From Fasciolopsis buskii (Eukaryota; Platyhelminthes; Trematoda; Plagiorchiida; Fasciolidae): 64,000 bases of DNA. Positions 1 through 13,100 of this stretch are shown here, piece by piece (positions within the stretch are counted from its first letter, which is position 1; each line of letters opens with the position of its first letter). The notes below the pieces were generated by a model. It was given only the letters and a program-made list of their open reading frames with translations, had not been told where the DNA came from and ran no database searches. The position numbers and the translations under genes are program-made. Where the stretch lies: NCBI GenBank assembly GCA_008360955.1, contig LUCM01000669.1:130481-194480 (forward strand), read 5' to 3'.

Positions 1-921
1 AGAAGCTGAATCCATACGGATTGCCACACTTTGGTCGTCTCGCTCTCTACGCCAAACCTCTCGAACATGAACCGTAAGCCTGCTATGAGTAACGCATACT
101 GTTCACTGCACATGAGCATGACTGCTAGCACGAAACTGAAATAGCGGAGATGATTATCGACAGTCTTCCGCTTCCCCATCTCTGACAATGCGGTTTTGCA
201 CTGGTGCTCTCAAATTACCTACTGGCAGGGAGTACTCTCGCGGGCTTCCAGACCGAATACCTAACCATTTACATTGACTATTCCCCTTGAAGCTGCCACG
301 GATAATGTGAGATTCCTTCTCAGTTAACATTTCTCCATTTTTCTTTATACCAGATCTCTGCAGTACGAGCTGTCGAGAGGGAACTTTTGCCTTTCATCTT
401 TTACTATCGCTCGTATCGCCCGTCGCATCGAAGTTTGTTCTAGCACAAAGAAGTACCTTGCAAAGTGCTGTCAGCTTTTACATTCTGATTTCGTTACAAA
501 TCATTAAAATACAAGTAGTTACTTTCGAAGAGTAGCCAATAATCAAACCACAATGTAAGATAAGATGTATTTTTGGAAAAAAACTATCCTAATGCATAGC
601 TTCTGTCAACTGTTCACGAGACATCCGTCGTCCTCGTAGATAATTCCTTCTTTCTTGCAAACGTGCATGTTTAATACTGCACTGTAATATGAGATCTTTC
701 TCGCAAGCCCATCCATTTTGGCCGTCTGCCAACTGCAAGAAGTAAGAAACTACAAAGAGTGATTGATCGATGGATAGTGAATCGGAAAAATTGAGAAAAA
801 AGTCATGGAATGAATGACGGAAGTAGTTATAGTCCGAATGAATCTCACAGTGGTAGACTGATCCAATGACAGGGGAAAATAAGTTGGTAATTTGGTGAAT
901 ATACGAATGAGTGCAAAAGTA

Positions 922-1033
922 AGACTGTCTGACTGTCTGGCTGTCTGACTGACTGACTGAGTGACTGACTGACTGACTGACTGACTGACTGACTGACTGA
1001 CTGACTGACTGACTGACTGACTGACTGACTGAA
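922..1033. repeat. (GACT)n microsatellite
   Basis: About 110 nt of GACT/GTCT units, nearly perfect over the last 70 nt. It creates a false Ser/Val/Gln reading frame on the minus strand. Confidence 0.97.
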
Positions 1034-1261
1034 TGACTTGCTTGCTCGTTCACTCGTTAAACAGCCAAACCATTAGTGAAATGCAATGAAAATTTACAAC
1101 CATTGATCACTGCAAGTCGCCGGCATGAGAAACAACAGATTTGCAAATCAGGTAATTAGTGGGGCATGTTTTTCTCACTGATTCTCTTACGTTACTTTGG
1201 CGCCGTGCTGTTGCCACAGTCGAACTGTGATGATGTTACTTGTGAGCAGGAGAGAACCACA

Positions 1262-1278
1262 TACACACACACACACAA
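1262..1278. repeat. Short (CA)n tract
   Basis: Eight CA units in the region upstream of exon 1. Confidence 0.8.
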
Positions 1279-4000
1279 GCGCACCATGTTTTGTTGATTT
1301 ATTCCCCAAAAAGCTTGGAAACTTTAAGATAAGCTCACCTGCTGCCGACAGTTTGTACGAGAGCTGGTTCAACTTTCTTTTACTTCCGCGGGTGAATTTA
1401 TTCTGCCCCTCAGTGACAAAACAACTTAGCGAAAGTATCCTCAATTGCACGTTTGGGGGGTGCGGGGTGGGTGGAATATAGTTAGTCCCTAATTTCTCGA
1501 TGACTATGTGCCATTCATTCAAACTCGAGGATGAAAGATCGGAATCATTTAGGACCACTGAAATAAGCAAACGCTTTGTGAAAATGTAGGCTTTAGATGG
1601 ATTAACAAAACCCTAGCCAGATAATTTTAGTTTAAGGGAAATTCTATTTGATACTTACTTTACTTATTCATTTTTTCTCGATTCTTCATCGACAAAATCT
1701 GCGGTTACAGGAAAAAGCAAATGCACTTCTTGGGAGTTCCTCCACGTCAACCTGTAGGGTGGAAAACCGGGTGAATTGTAGATCTTTCCTTTAAAGCACC
1801 ATGTTTTTGGTGACTAGTTTGGTGGATTTTCCGTGTCATCCGTCATCAGTGGATACCATCTTATTGCTTTGTTCATCAATCCGTTTTAGATTAACCTTTT
1901 GATGATTTCTTTTGTTTTTACTGGGTTTTCATCCATTTGCTGATCGAATTGAACAGCATCCTGCAGTACGACTGACTGGACCAGAAATGATGAAATCACC
2001 CAAAAACCCACCTAGACTCACCCCACATATCGGGTTTAAGGTGTTTCTTGAATTGTACGTGCGACCAAAAATAGATTTTCAATGTTCCCTTCCTGAGACA
2101 ATCGGTGTTACCGTATTTGAGATGCACCACTCCCAAGGCTAACCACCTTGAGGGATGGGATTTGGGAAAATCTACTCGAGTCTACCGTGATCTGCAGCTC
2201 AGGTAGATGAAACATTACGAACTATGGTTATTCACGGTTGTGATTTTCATATCCAACCTACCAGAAGGTGATATTACTACCGACTGACTGGGATTCGAAA
2301 ATTGGATTTGTTCGAATACTGTGCGGCAACACCTTATCGAGTACAAAGATCAGTGCGAATAAAAAGCAATCCTTTAAAGTGATGGCCTGTATGCATCACG
2401 CTATAAGGTAGCTTACAGAAATAGTGATGTTCCAAGGTAAGGGAAACTTTCCAAAGAAAACAAAGCCATTTTTTCTTCGGTCTCGGACTCAGGCTCCGCT
2501 TATCAATAGCTGTGATCACTTATCCGGTGATCTCGATTTCGACTTGAGCTGTGGCTTACCACGGCCTAGATGACCACTCCGCGCTCACCGACGTGACGAC
2601 ATCAATGTCCAACTATTGACTTAAAAACATGCACGCTATTCAGACTATTTGACGTTGAAAGTCAACCGACCAGAGCATAGGACCCAGTTAAAGTCACGAT
2701 TCTCGTTGCGGCTACCCATCACAAAACCTATGATTGTCCTTTGGCTCTTACTCTCCAACCAGCGTCTAGGACTGTTTGATAGATCATTCTGACTGATAAT
2801 CCCTCTGGGCACAAATAGTATAAGAGATTTAAATCTGCGCCGCAGGATGGCAGCCGAATGATGTAGATCACAAGAACCACATGCTGTTGTTCTGTGATAC
2901 GCAGTCAGTTGGGAGAAGCAGTATCCCGTTAGATAACTAGGTCGTATTCTAACACATTCGTCGATAGCGCGAGCAAAACCGGTTCCAGCGTGCCAGGGAA
3001 TTTACTCCGCACAAAAATGTAGGCTCCTCATCTTTTTCCGTTGGACAAGGAGACTTTCTGCACCTTGGTTACGTTAGTAATGTTGGAGATAATTTCATTT
3101 TTCAAATCCTTTCCTCATCGGTGAATTGAGTTGAGGAATTTAAGGCCCACGTAGAACAAGTATCGATCGAAATGGTCCAAAACGATAGATTAGATGTTTG
3201 ACCAGTGACTTGTTTTCCGGGCACACGTTTCTCGTTACATTCCAAATATCATCAAGAACTATTACTCGATTCTTCACAGTACACTGGACAGTCCCAAGAG
3301 AACTACGAATGGCAGATGTTTTTTTCTTTCGAGATCCGTTATTTTGTTCGTGTGGTATTGCGCAAGCAGAATTTGATGCAAATTACATAAACTAAGCAAG
3401 AACAACCAACTTGAATGAATGCCACCTTGAGTAGCTACACAACAAAGGTGTATCACCTGCTCTCGCTCAAATGACCCACGTATTCTCGGTTCTCATGGAG
3501 ATGCCAATGTCCAAATTCACAAACCAAACTAATCAAATCTTATCCGGGCCTAATTAGTTTTTTTGATTTTACGCAATTTTTAATAATAAAGTACACAATT
3601 CGTAGATTTTGTTTTAAAATGCATTTAGCGGGTCAATTGATCCCGAGTATTTGGTCGTCTAATTCAAAATGGAGATAGGGAGAGCAGTTAGGTTTGTTTA
3701 CCTGGCTCACACATTATGTATAATTTGCATTTCATTTACTCTTGCCGGGTTATAAGGCGTAGAAACTAAGGTAAATTAAGCATCAGCGTTACACATGTGA
3801 TGCTCACTACTAGTCGGGTGACCCTAGCTATTAACAAAGGGGCCAAAGATTTTCACACTGGCTCCGGCTGAATTTTCTTCCACAGGCCACCATTAAATTG
3901 ACACTTTTCTTCTTTGTGTTACCGTGTGCATGCAAATCGTGCATATTTTAGTATTCTATATTTGGATAATCTTTTTGTTTCACCAAAAACTTCGATTTAG

Positions 4001-4180
4001 AAGCTACACGAAATTAACGACACTCGACAGCAACTGCTACTGGAACATTCAGCTTTGAAAGCTAAACTGGAGGCTAAGCTTGCTGAACAAGTCTTTCATG
4101 TGAATTCGTCGCTTGCACAAACTCGTCTTTCACAAGACTCCACCCCATACTCCATCCTTCCTTCGGCGAATGGAGAACAG
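4001..4180 (+). CDS. RIMBP2: RIM-BP exon 1 (first visible): coiled coil
   Basis: This is a 60-codon exon, phase 0 at both ends. It follows a pyrimidine-rich stretch ending in TTTAG and stops at CAG before GTCCGC, a weak donor. The product is rich in Leu, Lys, Glu and Ala with heptad-like spacing (LLLEHSALKAKLEAKLAEQ), followed by a polar Ser/Thr stretch. It matches the N-terminal coiled-coil region of RIM-BPs in character. It has no initiator Met, so exons further upstream are required. Confidence 0.8.
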
Positions 4181-7100
4181 GTCCGCTACTGGTGCATCAC
4201 ACAAATTGTTGTCTTCTAACACGTTGTGATTTTGTCATTTTTTGACCAATTATCAAATTTTATTTCATATTACCGTATTAGGCTTGCCACATCGTGTTCT
4301 TCCTTGCTTTTCCTCTATACCGTTCTCTTTCTATCGGCATTTCTTCCAAAACAAGAATCACATCAGAATCGCGCTGTCTTGTCTGTCACCTCAACTGAGG
4401 TGACCTTGTGTGTTTGACTGTTGTGATGTGATGAGACATGATAAAATCCGACATGAGAAAATGAACCCTTGATAACTTGCACTGATAGACTACTTGCCCA
4501 CTGTGTGAGAAGTACGCAAATGGAACGCTTAGCAGCTTTATTACAATAAAACAGATTGTTAAACAATCTATCAATGAATCTTCTTACACTGAAAATTTCA
4601 TGGACAGTTATGAAATGTCTATTCGACTAACTATAAAACTATAGGTGTCGTGTTTCTTACCTTGTACTTACAAATTGTAAACTTGGGTCACCGGACTGTC
4701 CGTCTGCGATTCTGGGCTTGATGATGGATGGATTAAGGGAACAAACAATTGTCAACTTTTTTGTCTACTTCGGTTGTTGTGTGATGACGGGGAGTAGAAT
4801 GGTATTAAAAGTGCACACACGTACATCCAGGGTTCGAGCACTTGTGACGTCGGCGTGACATTTCACAGAAATTAAAAAACCTTGTATATTGTTCCGTGGT
4901 GTGCTTTGTTTTGTTTTATTGTTGCTGAAGATATTCCCTGCTTCAAGGTTTTCGACCATCGATGTTCTAGTAATATTGCTAAGACTGAGTGAAATAACCG
5001 CATGAGCAGTTTTCTGATGCTGCAACACGGACATGTTCCATCGCGGAGCATTCACTTTTACAAGTTTTAGAGGCTAGGGCCAGTGCTATGTTTGGCCAGG
5101 GCTTATTTTCCATACCGTTTACTGTTTTCCATTCCTCGTTCGAAGTGAAAGAAGTCGCCCTGAAGTCAACAGTTGACGCGGCTGCGTGGAGTGTGAAAAT
5201 GTACATCCTACTGTGGTAGGGCAGGAGCTTCATGTCCTAATGGTTACGGTTCAAAAGATCCCTCATACAGTTGGATAAAAATGCTGAAAGATACTGCAGT
5301 GAACGATGACCGGTGGCAACCGTGTTGTCACTTTTGGTTAGATTAGAACCATTGAAAAAAAATTGTTGGTTCCCTTCAGTCAGACTGCGTATTCCATGCG
5401 TTGGACACCACGGTTTCCTTTTCTTTTCGCACCATTGTATTTTCACTGTTTGTCCTTCCTGTTTACTGGCTTTTCTGTTGTAACGATTAAAAATATGGGA
5501 AAGACAACGGCCAGTCAATGACACCCTGTAGTTTATAACCACAAGGTGGTGACGTCTCGAGTGATGACGATGAAAATATGTTGCTTTTGTAGACCGATCG
5601 ATATATGCGGCCACAGAAGTTAAGTATTCACATTTAAGGTGAAAAGTCAATGAATTTTGATCGGCTACAATAATTAGATTATTCAAGATTCACTTGCAAC
5701 AGCAGAAAAGTCCTCGGAATTCGTGTTGCAAGAAACCATCTTTAGTGAACTAGGACAGACAACTTCGGAGCGAGTAACTGAGCAGCAGGACTTGTCAGAT
5801 GGAAAGATATTGATGAACCTAACAAAATCCTTCAGGCTGCTTGTGATGCTTATAAGACGACTTTCACGAGGTCACTGCAAGGATCTGACATCAGTTGAAT
5901 TCATTGCGCAACATCTCACCAGTACTCTGTTGCAACATTAATCACATCTGTGCCTCAGTGCTTGCATTGAAGACTGCGGCATATCACGTTGCATGGAGGG
6001 CTTGTCTTCGCAACTTCAAGCCACACATGAGCGACTGAAGTTAAGTTGTATCACTACATGTCTACTGCTTTTCTACTTGCATAAAAATAAAGACCTTGGG
6101 TGCCGTGATGACTGAACTAAGTTGATCTGGACTGTTCTCACGTTTTCGGGGCACCTGGAGAGACGTTGACGTGACTCACCACGAGCCATAAGACGTACCG
6201 GCTACGTGACAAATAGCTGACCAACCAAAGCTGGGCAGAATCCAGGTAAGGTACAGCAAAACAGCTAAACTCAATTGTTTACGCTATCTCGTTGTGAGTA
6301 CGCCCATTTATGTAGCGAAATTTGTCAATTTTCCGGATGAAGGCAAGTCTCTTCAAAATAAAATTAGTGTGATCACAAACAGTTGGACGTTATCCCCCAG
6401 GAAGTACTTGGCCGGATTTTCGGTTACTGTTATTTAACAGTCATCCGCACCCAGTCCTATCTTGCCCAGTCATTTGTCCATCCGCTGACTTTATATTCGG
6501 TTTGGATTTGGCGGTTATGCCCAATCATGTTGCGAACTGATCTTGGCTAATCAAAGAAAAGCTGTCGCCGAATCATTGTCTGATCTATAAACGGATTCAT
6601 CATTTGTTCAAATTTGCCAAATATGCTGAGATTTTTGTGTAAAATAAAGGCTGTTCAAAGAACCGCCGAGTTACTGTCCATGCGGTGTAAACCACACCGA
6701 TGACACTAGAGGACCATTTGAAACCGTAATGGCGTGCATGGAGGATGAATCCATGCCCGAAGCACACGGTGATCCATGGAAAGTTCGTTGTCGGTTAGGA
6801 AAGCCTAGTCGTCATTTATGCATGATTCTAATGATTCTAATGAGATTCCTGCGCCAACTTAATAAAACAGTGTACACATTCGGGGAAAACTGAACAGGAC
6901 GATACCGGGTGCGCATACCTGAAGACAGTCAACAATTGCGAAGCTGGTTGTGTGCTTCCGGGATGGCCTTTGTCCCTCCATCAAAACACCACAAAACTTA
7001 ACTGTCTGTCAGATGTTCACGTGTTCCTTGGTGTTTGCCCATCCGCGACTGTTCCCATTGCTTATCGCCAGCATCTTGCAAAATTTCGTTTTTCTCGTAC

Positions 7101-10100
7101 ACACTGGGGACAGTTTGCGTGACTATCTCCAAACACTTTATTTTCTGTTTCCAAGTCTTTTTGGCTCTTCCATCCATTTGTATCATAAAGATTCCAAGTT
7201 TCATCGCGTGATTCTCTCGACTTGTCAAGGAAAAAGACCACGCATGTTTCGTCCGTGTGTACCAAACCATGCATGCCCCTGCTCTGCTATGTTGCCCTCT
7301 ACTTGTTGTTAGTGATTATATTTCCATCAAGATGATTCCGCAATCATTTCACTAATGCTCTCTTTTTCACGTTCCAGGAGCTCAGTTCGGCCAACGGAGA
7401 TGAAACAGTCGAGAATATTCGAGTAAGATTTTCCCGAAAGCACCAGTACAAACCTGCATAGTGGCAGCAATTAAAATGAATTATACATCTTCATGTCAGG
7501 ACCCATGCATATATATTTATCGGGACCATTGCAACAGAACGTCACGTGATGTTTTGACTGAAGCTATACGTCTGTCTGCTGAGATAATGTTGTTTCAGTT
7601 ACTGCGATGAAATAACTTGAATTTTTGTCCAATTGTTCAGTTCGCATGTCACAATCATAGATGGGTCCCAGATGACAAAGTTTAAACCGGCGGACAATTA
7701 TAACGTTAACTGGCGAATAAAAAACAGGTGATGAGAAGCCTCTCCGAATTGTTCATACTGGTTTCAAAGTCCACCTCATTAAATTCCCCAATACCTTTTG
7801 GGAGTACGTATAATGCATATTATACTTGTAATTTTATGACCGTTCTCCACTGTTCAGAGGGTTGACTGGGGTTAATCATATGTAACGGATTTTCCCAGTG
7901 ATAGGAATGTTCAACACTAGTGGAAACCATAAAAACGCTATGAAGCTACTGGACCAAGGGTGAATAAATGTAAATTAATTCGCTGGACCAAGTGAGCTAC
8001 CTTTTAACAAATTGCAGAACACCGACCCAATTTCCAGTCTTCTGAGACGGATCAACATGTCCACAATTCGAGCAGAATAGTACCACAGTAGTTTCTAAAA
8101 ATTGTTTTGATTGAAGCTCAGTACATTTGTTCTATCTTGTGAAATTCTGCTAAATGCGATTCATTAGTAGACCCTAAATATTTCGTTACCAGTAGAAGTG
8201 ACACCCACCGACGGTGAACAGTTTGTCATTTGGGCAACAAGTTCACCGATGAAAATCTCAAGAATAATACCATCTAGTGAGTACATAACAATCCATCCTG
8301 TTCAGACAAGTCTCACTTATCAATCTCCTTGTTTTTACATTCGGTGGTTGAACTAATTTGACTAACAGGGAACAAAGTTTGTCATGCAGCCAAATATGGG
8401 GCGGAACATACAATGTACTTCAGTTTGCGTTTCAAGATTCTCGTGCACAAGTCGATCAGTGTTGATGGGACACCCGAAAATAACTTAAACATCAGCGAGG
8501 TTAATGAAGATACAGTCAACAGTTAACGCTGGCGATCATTATCCTGGACTGTACAGCAGGTTTCGCGTCGTTTTAGCCTGTCTTCGGTTCGCTTGCTCAG
8601 ACACACAACTGCATTTCTCAATGATTGCACTCTTGCTTATGGATTCCTCGGGTCATGAGCAGATTTTACTAGTCCAATTGACTCGTCACTTGTTCCTCCC
8701 ATATGCACGACAAATGTGACTAATCAAAGCTGCTCCCGTAAAACTTTTGTTATTTTGCGCAGTTGGGTGATCATATCGTGACGGCACTAGTAGCAGACAA
8801 ATAAACCTGATCTTCCAACGGACTGTTGACCCGGATGTCAGAATCCAACTAGCTTAAATTGACAGAATTCATTAGTAAAACTTCTAAAACGTGTGTCAGA
8901 GCGTCGAAAATTAATCATCATGCTTTTGTCTACCTGTTCTCAATAGGTTCATTTGCGGGAGTTGGAAAAACGCTGTGCGCTGCAGCAGCTCCGGCATGAA
9001 GAAGTCTTACTGGAACTGGAAGACGCACGCAAACGAAGTCGGCAGGAGCCTAATTTATTATCCAATATTCCCACGTCCAATCTCAGCATAAACTCAGCTT
9101 ACACACGGGCATCTGCTACAGAATATCCCTCAATATATTCGACATCCACTGTTGTGACTTCTGCAATCACCCCGGCCAGCAGCAGTATATCCAGCAGAGC
9201 TATTCCATCTGAGGTCGGTTTCACTGAAGGTCGCCTCGGAACCCTCGCTCATGAGCACCCCATTCAGTTCGATCTGAATTCGATCAGTCAAGGTGCAAGA
9301 ATGACCGGGCAAATCAAAGGTCGTTTGTTTGCCTCCAGCGCATCTGGTAAGCATTGGATTTGTGAATCCACACCCATATGTAAACGAAAACAATTTTCCC
9401 TAATTTCTCAAATGTAAGACTGGCGGTCATTTATCATAAGCAATCCACTCGATTGTCTTGTTAGACAAAGCTGCGTTGAATCCAGCTTATGGAAATATAA
9501 AATAGGTGGCGCTGATCGATGTCTGTTGCGGAAATCTACCCAGCAGTGATTGGTCGCAGTTATAAAACCGGTGTGTGAGGGTCAAAAATGACGTACTCCA
9601 ACAACCGGATTCGCAACAAACTGAAGTTAAATCCAGCGTGTGAAGCGCAGCAAGGCAGCCTGTAAGCAAATTGATTTCACGCGAAAAATGCCAGGCATTG
9701 TGACTGACCTTAATGCCATATATGCAGTAGCGTGCATTCGCTTCCCAACAAACTATCCTATTTTACGTGACTGATCAAGGTTTCGAGGTGTTTATTTTTT
9801 TTGTATATTTACAACCAAACTAATTGACGAGGTCGACAGTATATTTCAGGTTATAGTTTCAGTTTGATTTCATCATGATTACTTAAATTTTAACAAAAGA
9901 AGATATAGTAGCACTGTTGCTTATTTTATAACAAGTAATAAGACTAATCCAACGTCGAGTTTTCGATTTTTCTGGTGATCGTAGCTGTTTGCTGCACCTT
10001 GCCACTCCCAAATCGGTTTTGTAACGATCACTAACATTTACGAACCTCCAGTTCAGGTCATTACAGTTTCCGAAACCGGGTCGCTGCCTCGCAACACCAA

Positions 10101-13100
10101 ACGTTGTTCTAAGACTAACCACAACGTCATAAATCAGAAAGACCGTAGATAATGAGAGAAATTTCGAATGCAATTAGGCCATTGGGTGCGACATTTGGTC
10201 ATATTGTCTAACGTAAGAGAACCCTATGTGCCCGGTCATTTTGTTGGGTCATCTTGATGGGGTCCGCTGGTTTAGATTCCCACACCTTTTTTCCACATTT
10301 GAAATTGGTTATCTCAACTGCCCTTCCATACATTACCGGCATTAGAAGTTAATATATACTAACGGGTTTGATTTTGGGGCATGCTGAAGTTATATTCGAA
10401 ACGACGTGCTCCAATCACTAAAACAAATAAGCAATCTCATAACCAGGCAAAGTCTAAGAAATATTGACCAACACCACTATATTCGTCAGCGTTGAATTTG
10501 TCTTAACGCTTCCCGCTGCATCTTCTACGATTCACTGAGAACTGATATGAACACAAGCCAAAGCGCTCTGTTATGGCTGTAGTAGTGTCTATTTGGCACG
10601 AGCTGGAAAAGTTTCTCAACGCTTCCTGTACGTCAGCTGTATGTGTTTTTCCGGATTGCACGTCAGCCTTTGACGATGTAGTACACTCCAGTGTTTCAGA
10701 CAAAAACGTCTAGAATCTTTTGGCTTGCTCGTGCGTGCATGTGCTCATCTCGTTGGTGAATAGATTTCCGGAACGAACACGGCGGACCAAACAAAGTAGA
10801 TGAAAAATCTTAGAACATCTCGCAACCAATGCTGACTTGTTTCAAAGTGCTCCGCACATTCCGTACTTCCCTCCAATATGCATCCGTGATTTGCAGGTTC
10901 CCCACAAAGCCTCTATCGTCATCAATACTCCACCAGCAAATCTGATCTCCTTTTGCTGCATGCAGCATGATCCGCGTTGGTCTTTGCATATCAGAATCAC
11001 ATTTGAACAACCGCGTCGTCTATCGTATCACATTAAAAACCAGCACCTTCCGAAAAATTTTGAAATGGCCTGTATCACTCCATCGTTCCTTTGCTCTTAC
11101 TGGCTCATCACAAAAAAGATTGCATCACTGTTCCCAGAAGCGCGTGCAACATTCTTTTCGCTCTCGTTGTGACTATAATTGGTCCGTTATTCGAGCCATG
11201 GACTAGCCCGTAACAGTATTCATTGCGGATAGACAGAAACCTATCTGACTGTTGGCATCCATTAGATATTGAATTTGCTCCTAATCAGTCATACACACAC
11301 ACCGGCCTTGCCCGGTTATGGACTTCTTTTAGTCAGCCAGTCATTTAATGGGATCCCTATTGTTCCCTTTTCTATCACGTGCCTAAAAACACGAATGTGA
11401 TTGGGTCTGTAGCGAAACCTCCTGATCTGCCGATAGAGAGCTTCAAACTCCACCAGCAGGGCAGAGTTTCGAACAAGAAGACTGGAGGTGGTGTGACGAC
11501 ACACATAAACTCCTTTTGGTCTGGTAATTCCGTAGTTATTCATACGTACTACCTAAACGGAACTGACTGCCTCGAAACACAATGTCATCCCAAGTTTTCC
11601 CTCTATAACAATACAATCACAACGAACTTATACGTTGGTCCCTTTAGGCCGCAACACACCGCAACTTTTTCGACTCTTTTCTAGCATGTGTTGTTCCTCT
11701 TCTTGAGGGTATTCTGCACATTATTGTAGGCGATTTCATTCAGGCATCAACCGTACTAGTGACCCTGTTTGACTTGACTGACATGTGCGTTTCTCCCGTC
11801 AGGGGCAGCTCCATTTTAGAAGGAATTATTACCAATCATCCTGACCTCTTTGCCCTGAAATTACCTGCGCCCATCTCAAGTAGTGATCGTTGTCTGCTTC
11901 TACTGAGGCCCAAAATATACTCTTGGTCAGTCTTTTATTTCTTCAAGCAAACAAATCAAATCCGTGTTCGCTTCCGTAATTTTTATCATAACAACCTTAC
12001 TCTTCTTCTATAATCTCTTTCACATAGAACTGCTTGTTTCTCTTTTGGACCCCTGGCCAATGACAGTGCTAGACTTTTACGGAGGTGGCCATCACAATCT
12101 TTGATACCTGCTGTTTTTTAGGAACAACGTTCGTCTCAAATTGCTATATCTCCTCCCAAATACGGGGGTCTATCAGACTACGCCAGCAGCCCTCTTACAA
12201 ATCTCGCAGTAACTCAAGTGTGTTGTATTTTTCCATGCTAATAAAAGCCGAAATCAATCTCATCGATTTAGCATTCGCCAGCTAATTCTTGACTGGTAAC
12301 AATAACCGATTCCCATGGCAAAGCATTCTACTATTGTGCAGGAAGAAAAAGAGACGCTAAATGTTTTGCGGATGTCGACAACATTAATCAAGCTTTCATT
12401 CATCCTGTGTGCACCAGGTGATGAAAAGATAGTTGCACGCTTTTCTACGGAAGTGATGTTTGGGCTTCTGTGCACCAACATAATTACCATAGGGGCTGGT
12501 CCTGACAATCGGCTCTCAGCTCTTTTAAAGCAAGAAGTTGCGGCCATGACTGACGAAGTCACTTCTTCTATCAATACATCACTAAGCTCGTCGTCTATCC
12601 CGGGCCGCTTCAGGTTCATCACTATTGTTTCCATCCGAAAATCTAGTAGTTCTTCTACTTTGACTAAACACTTTTGCCCGGTTGCCTTAACGGACAGAGC
12701 TTGCCATGCTTAATCACTTGTGTTCTTCTACTAATCCTCGTGATGGCCCCTTTCAGTTAGCTTATAAATCTAATAGATATGCTTTGTATGTGTTGGCAGT
12801 AGGATATTGAAAGTTTTCGAGAAATACCTCAACTACCAAGTGATATTATCGCTTGGACATTGTCGCCTCCCTCGTTCACCATATTGGCAAGTCCCTAAAC
12901 GCACCGATGAAATCTGTGCTTTGCGTATTCCTGGACTATTTGTTGGCATTCGATTCAGTCCAACGGTCTCTTCCACTTCAGAAGCATTTAGTTGTCCCAG
13001 GCCTTACTAGCACGGATGTCTGATTACTTCGCTAGCCGAACCCAATGCACACGAATGGTCGGTATAACTTCAAGACCGTTGGTTACTAACTCAGGCGTGC

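Larger units (their letters stand above)
1..4000. other. Upstream intron or 5' flank, no exon recognised
   Basis: No recognised coding exon. It holds the (GACT)n and (CA)n tracts and only short random frames. A possible short exon after GTTACAG near 1710 was considered but its phase does not fit exon 1. The RIM-BP start codon must be here or further upstream. Confidence 0.6.

Noticed and set aside
361..470. Open segment after ACCAG near the window start
   Set aside because: No convincing donor and no RIM-BP-like sequence.
589..1053. Minus-strand 154-codon frame with Ser-Val-Ser-Gln repeats
   Set aside because: It is produced by the (GACT)n microsatellite and has no domain or splice context.
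1711..1753. Possible upstream coiled-coil exon after GTTACAG
   Set aside because: The reading frame is short and the available donors do not give the phase 0 end required by exon 1.
5237..5686. 149-codon minus-strand frame
   Set aside because: Composition and context look random, with no motif, and it lies in an intron of the RIM-BP gene.
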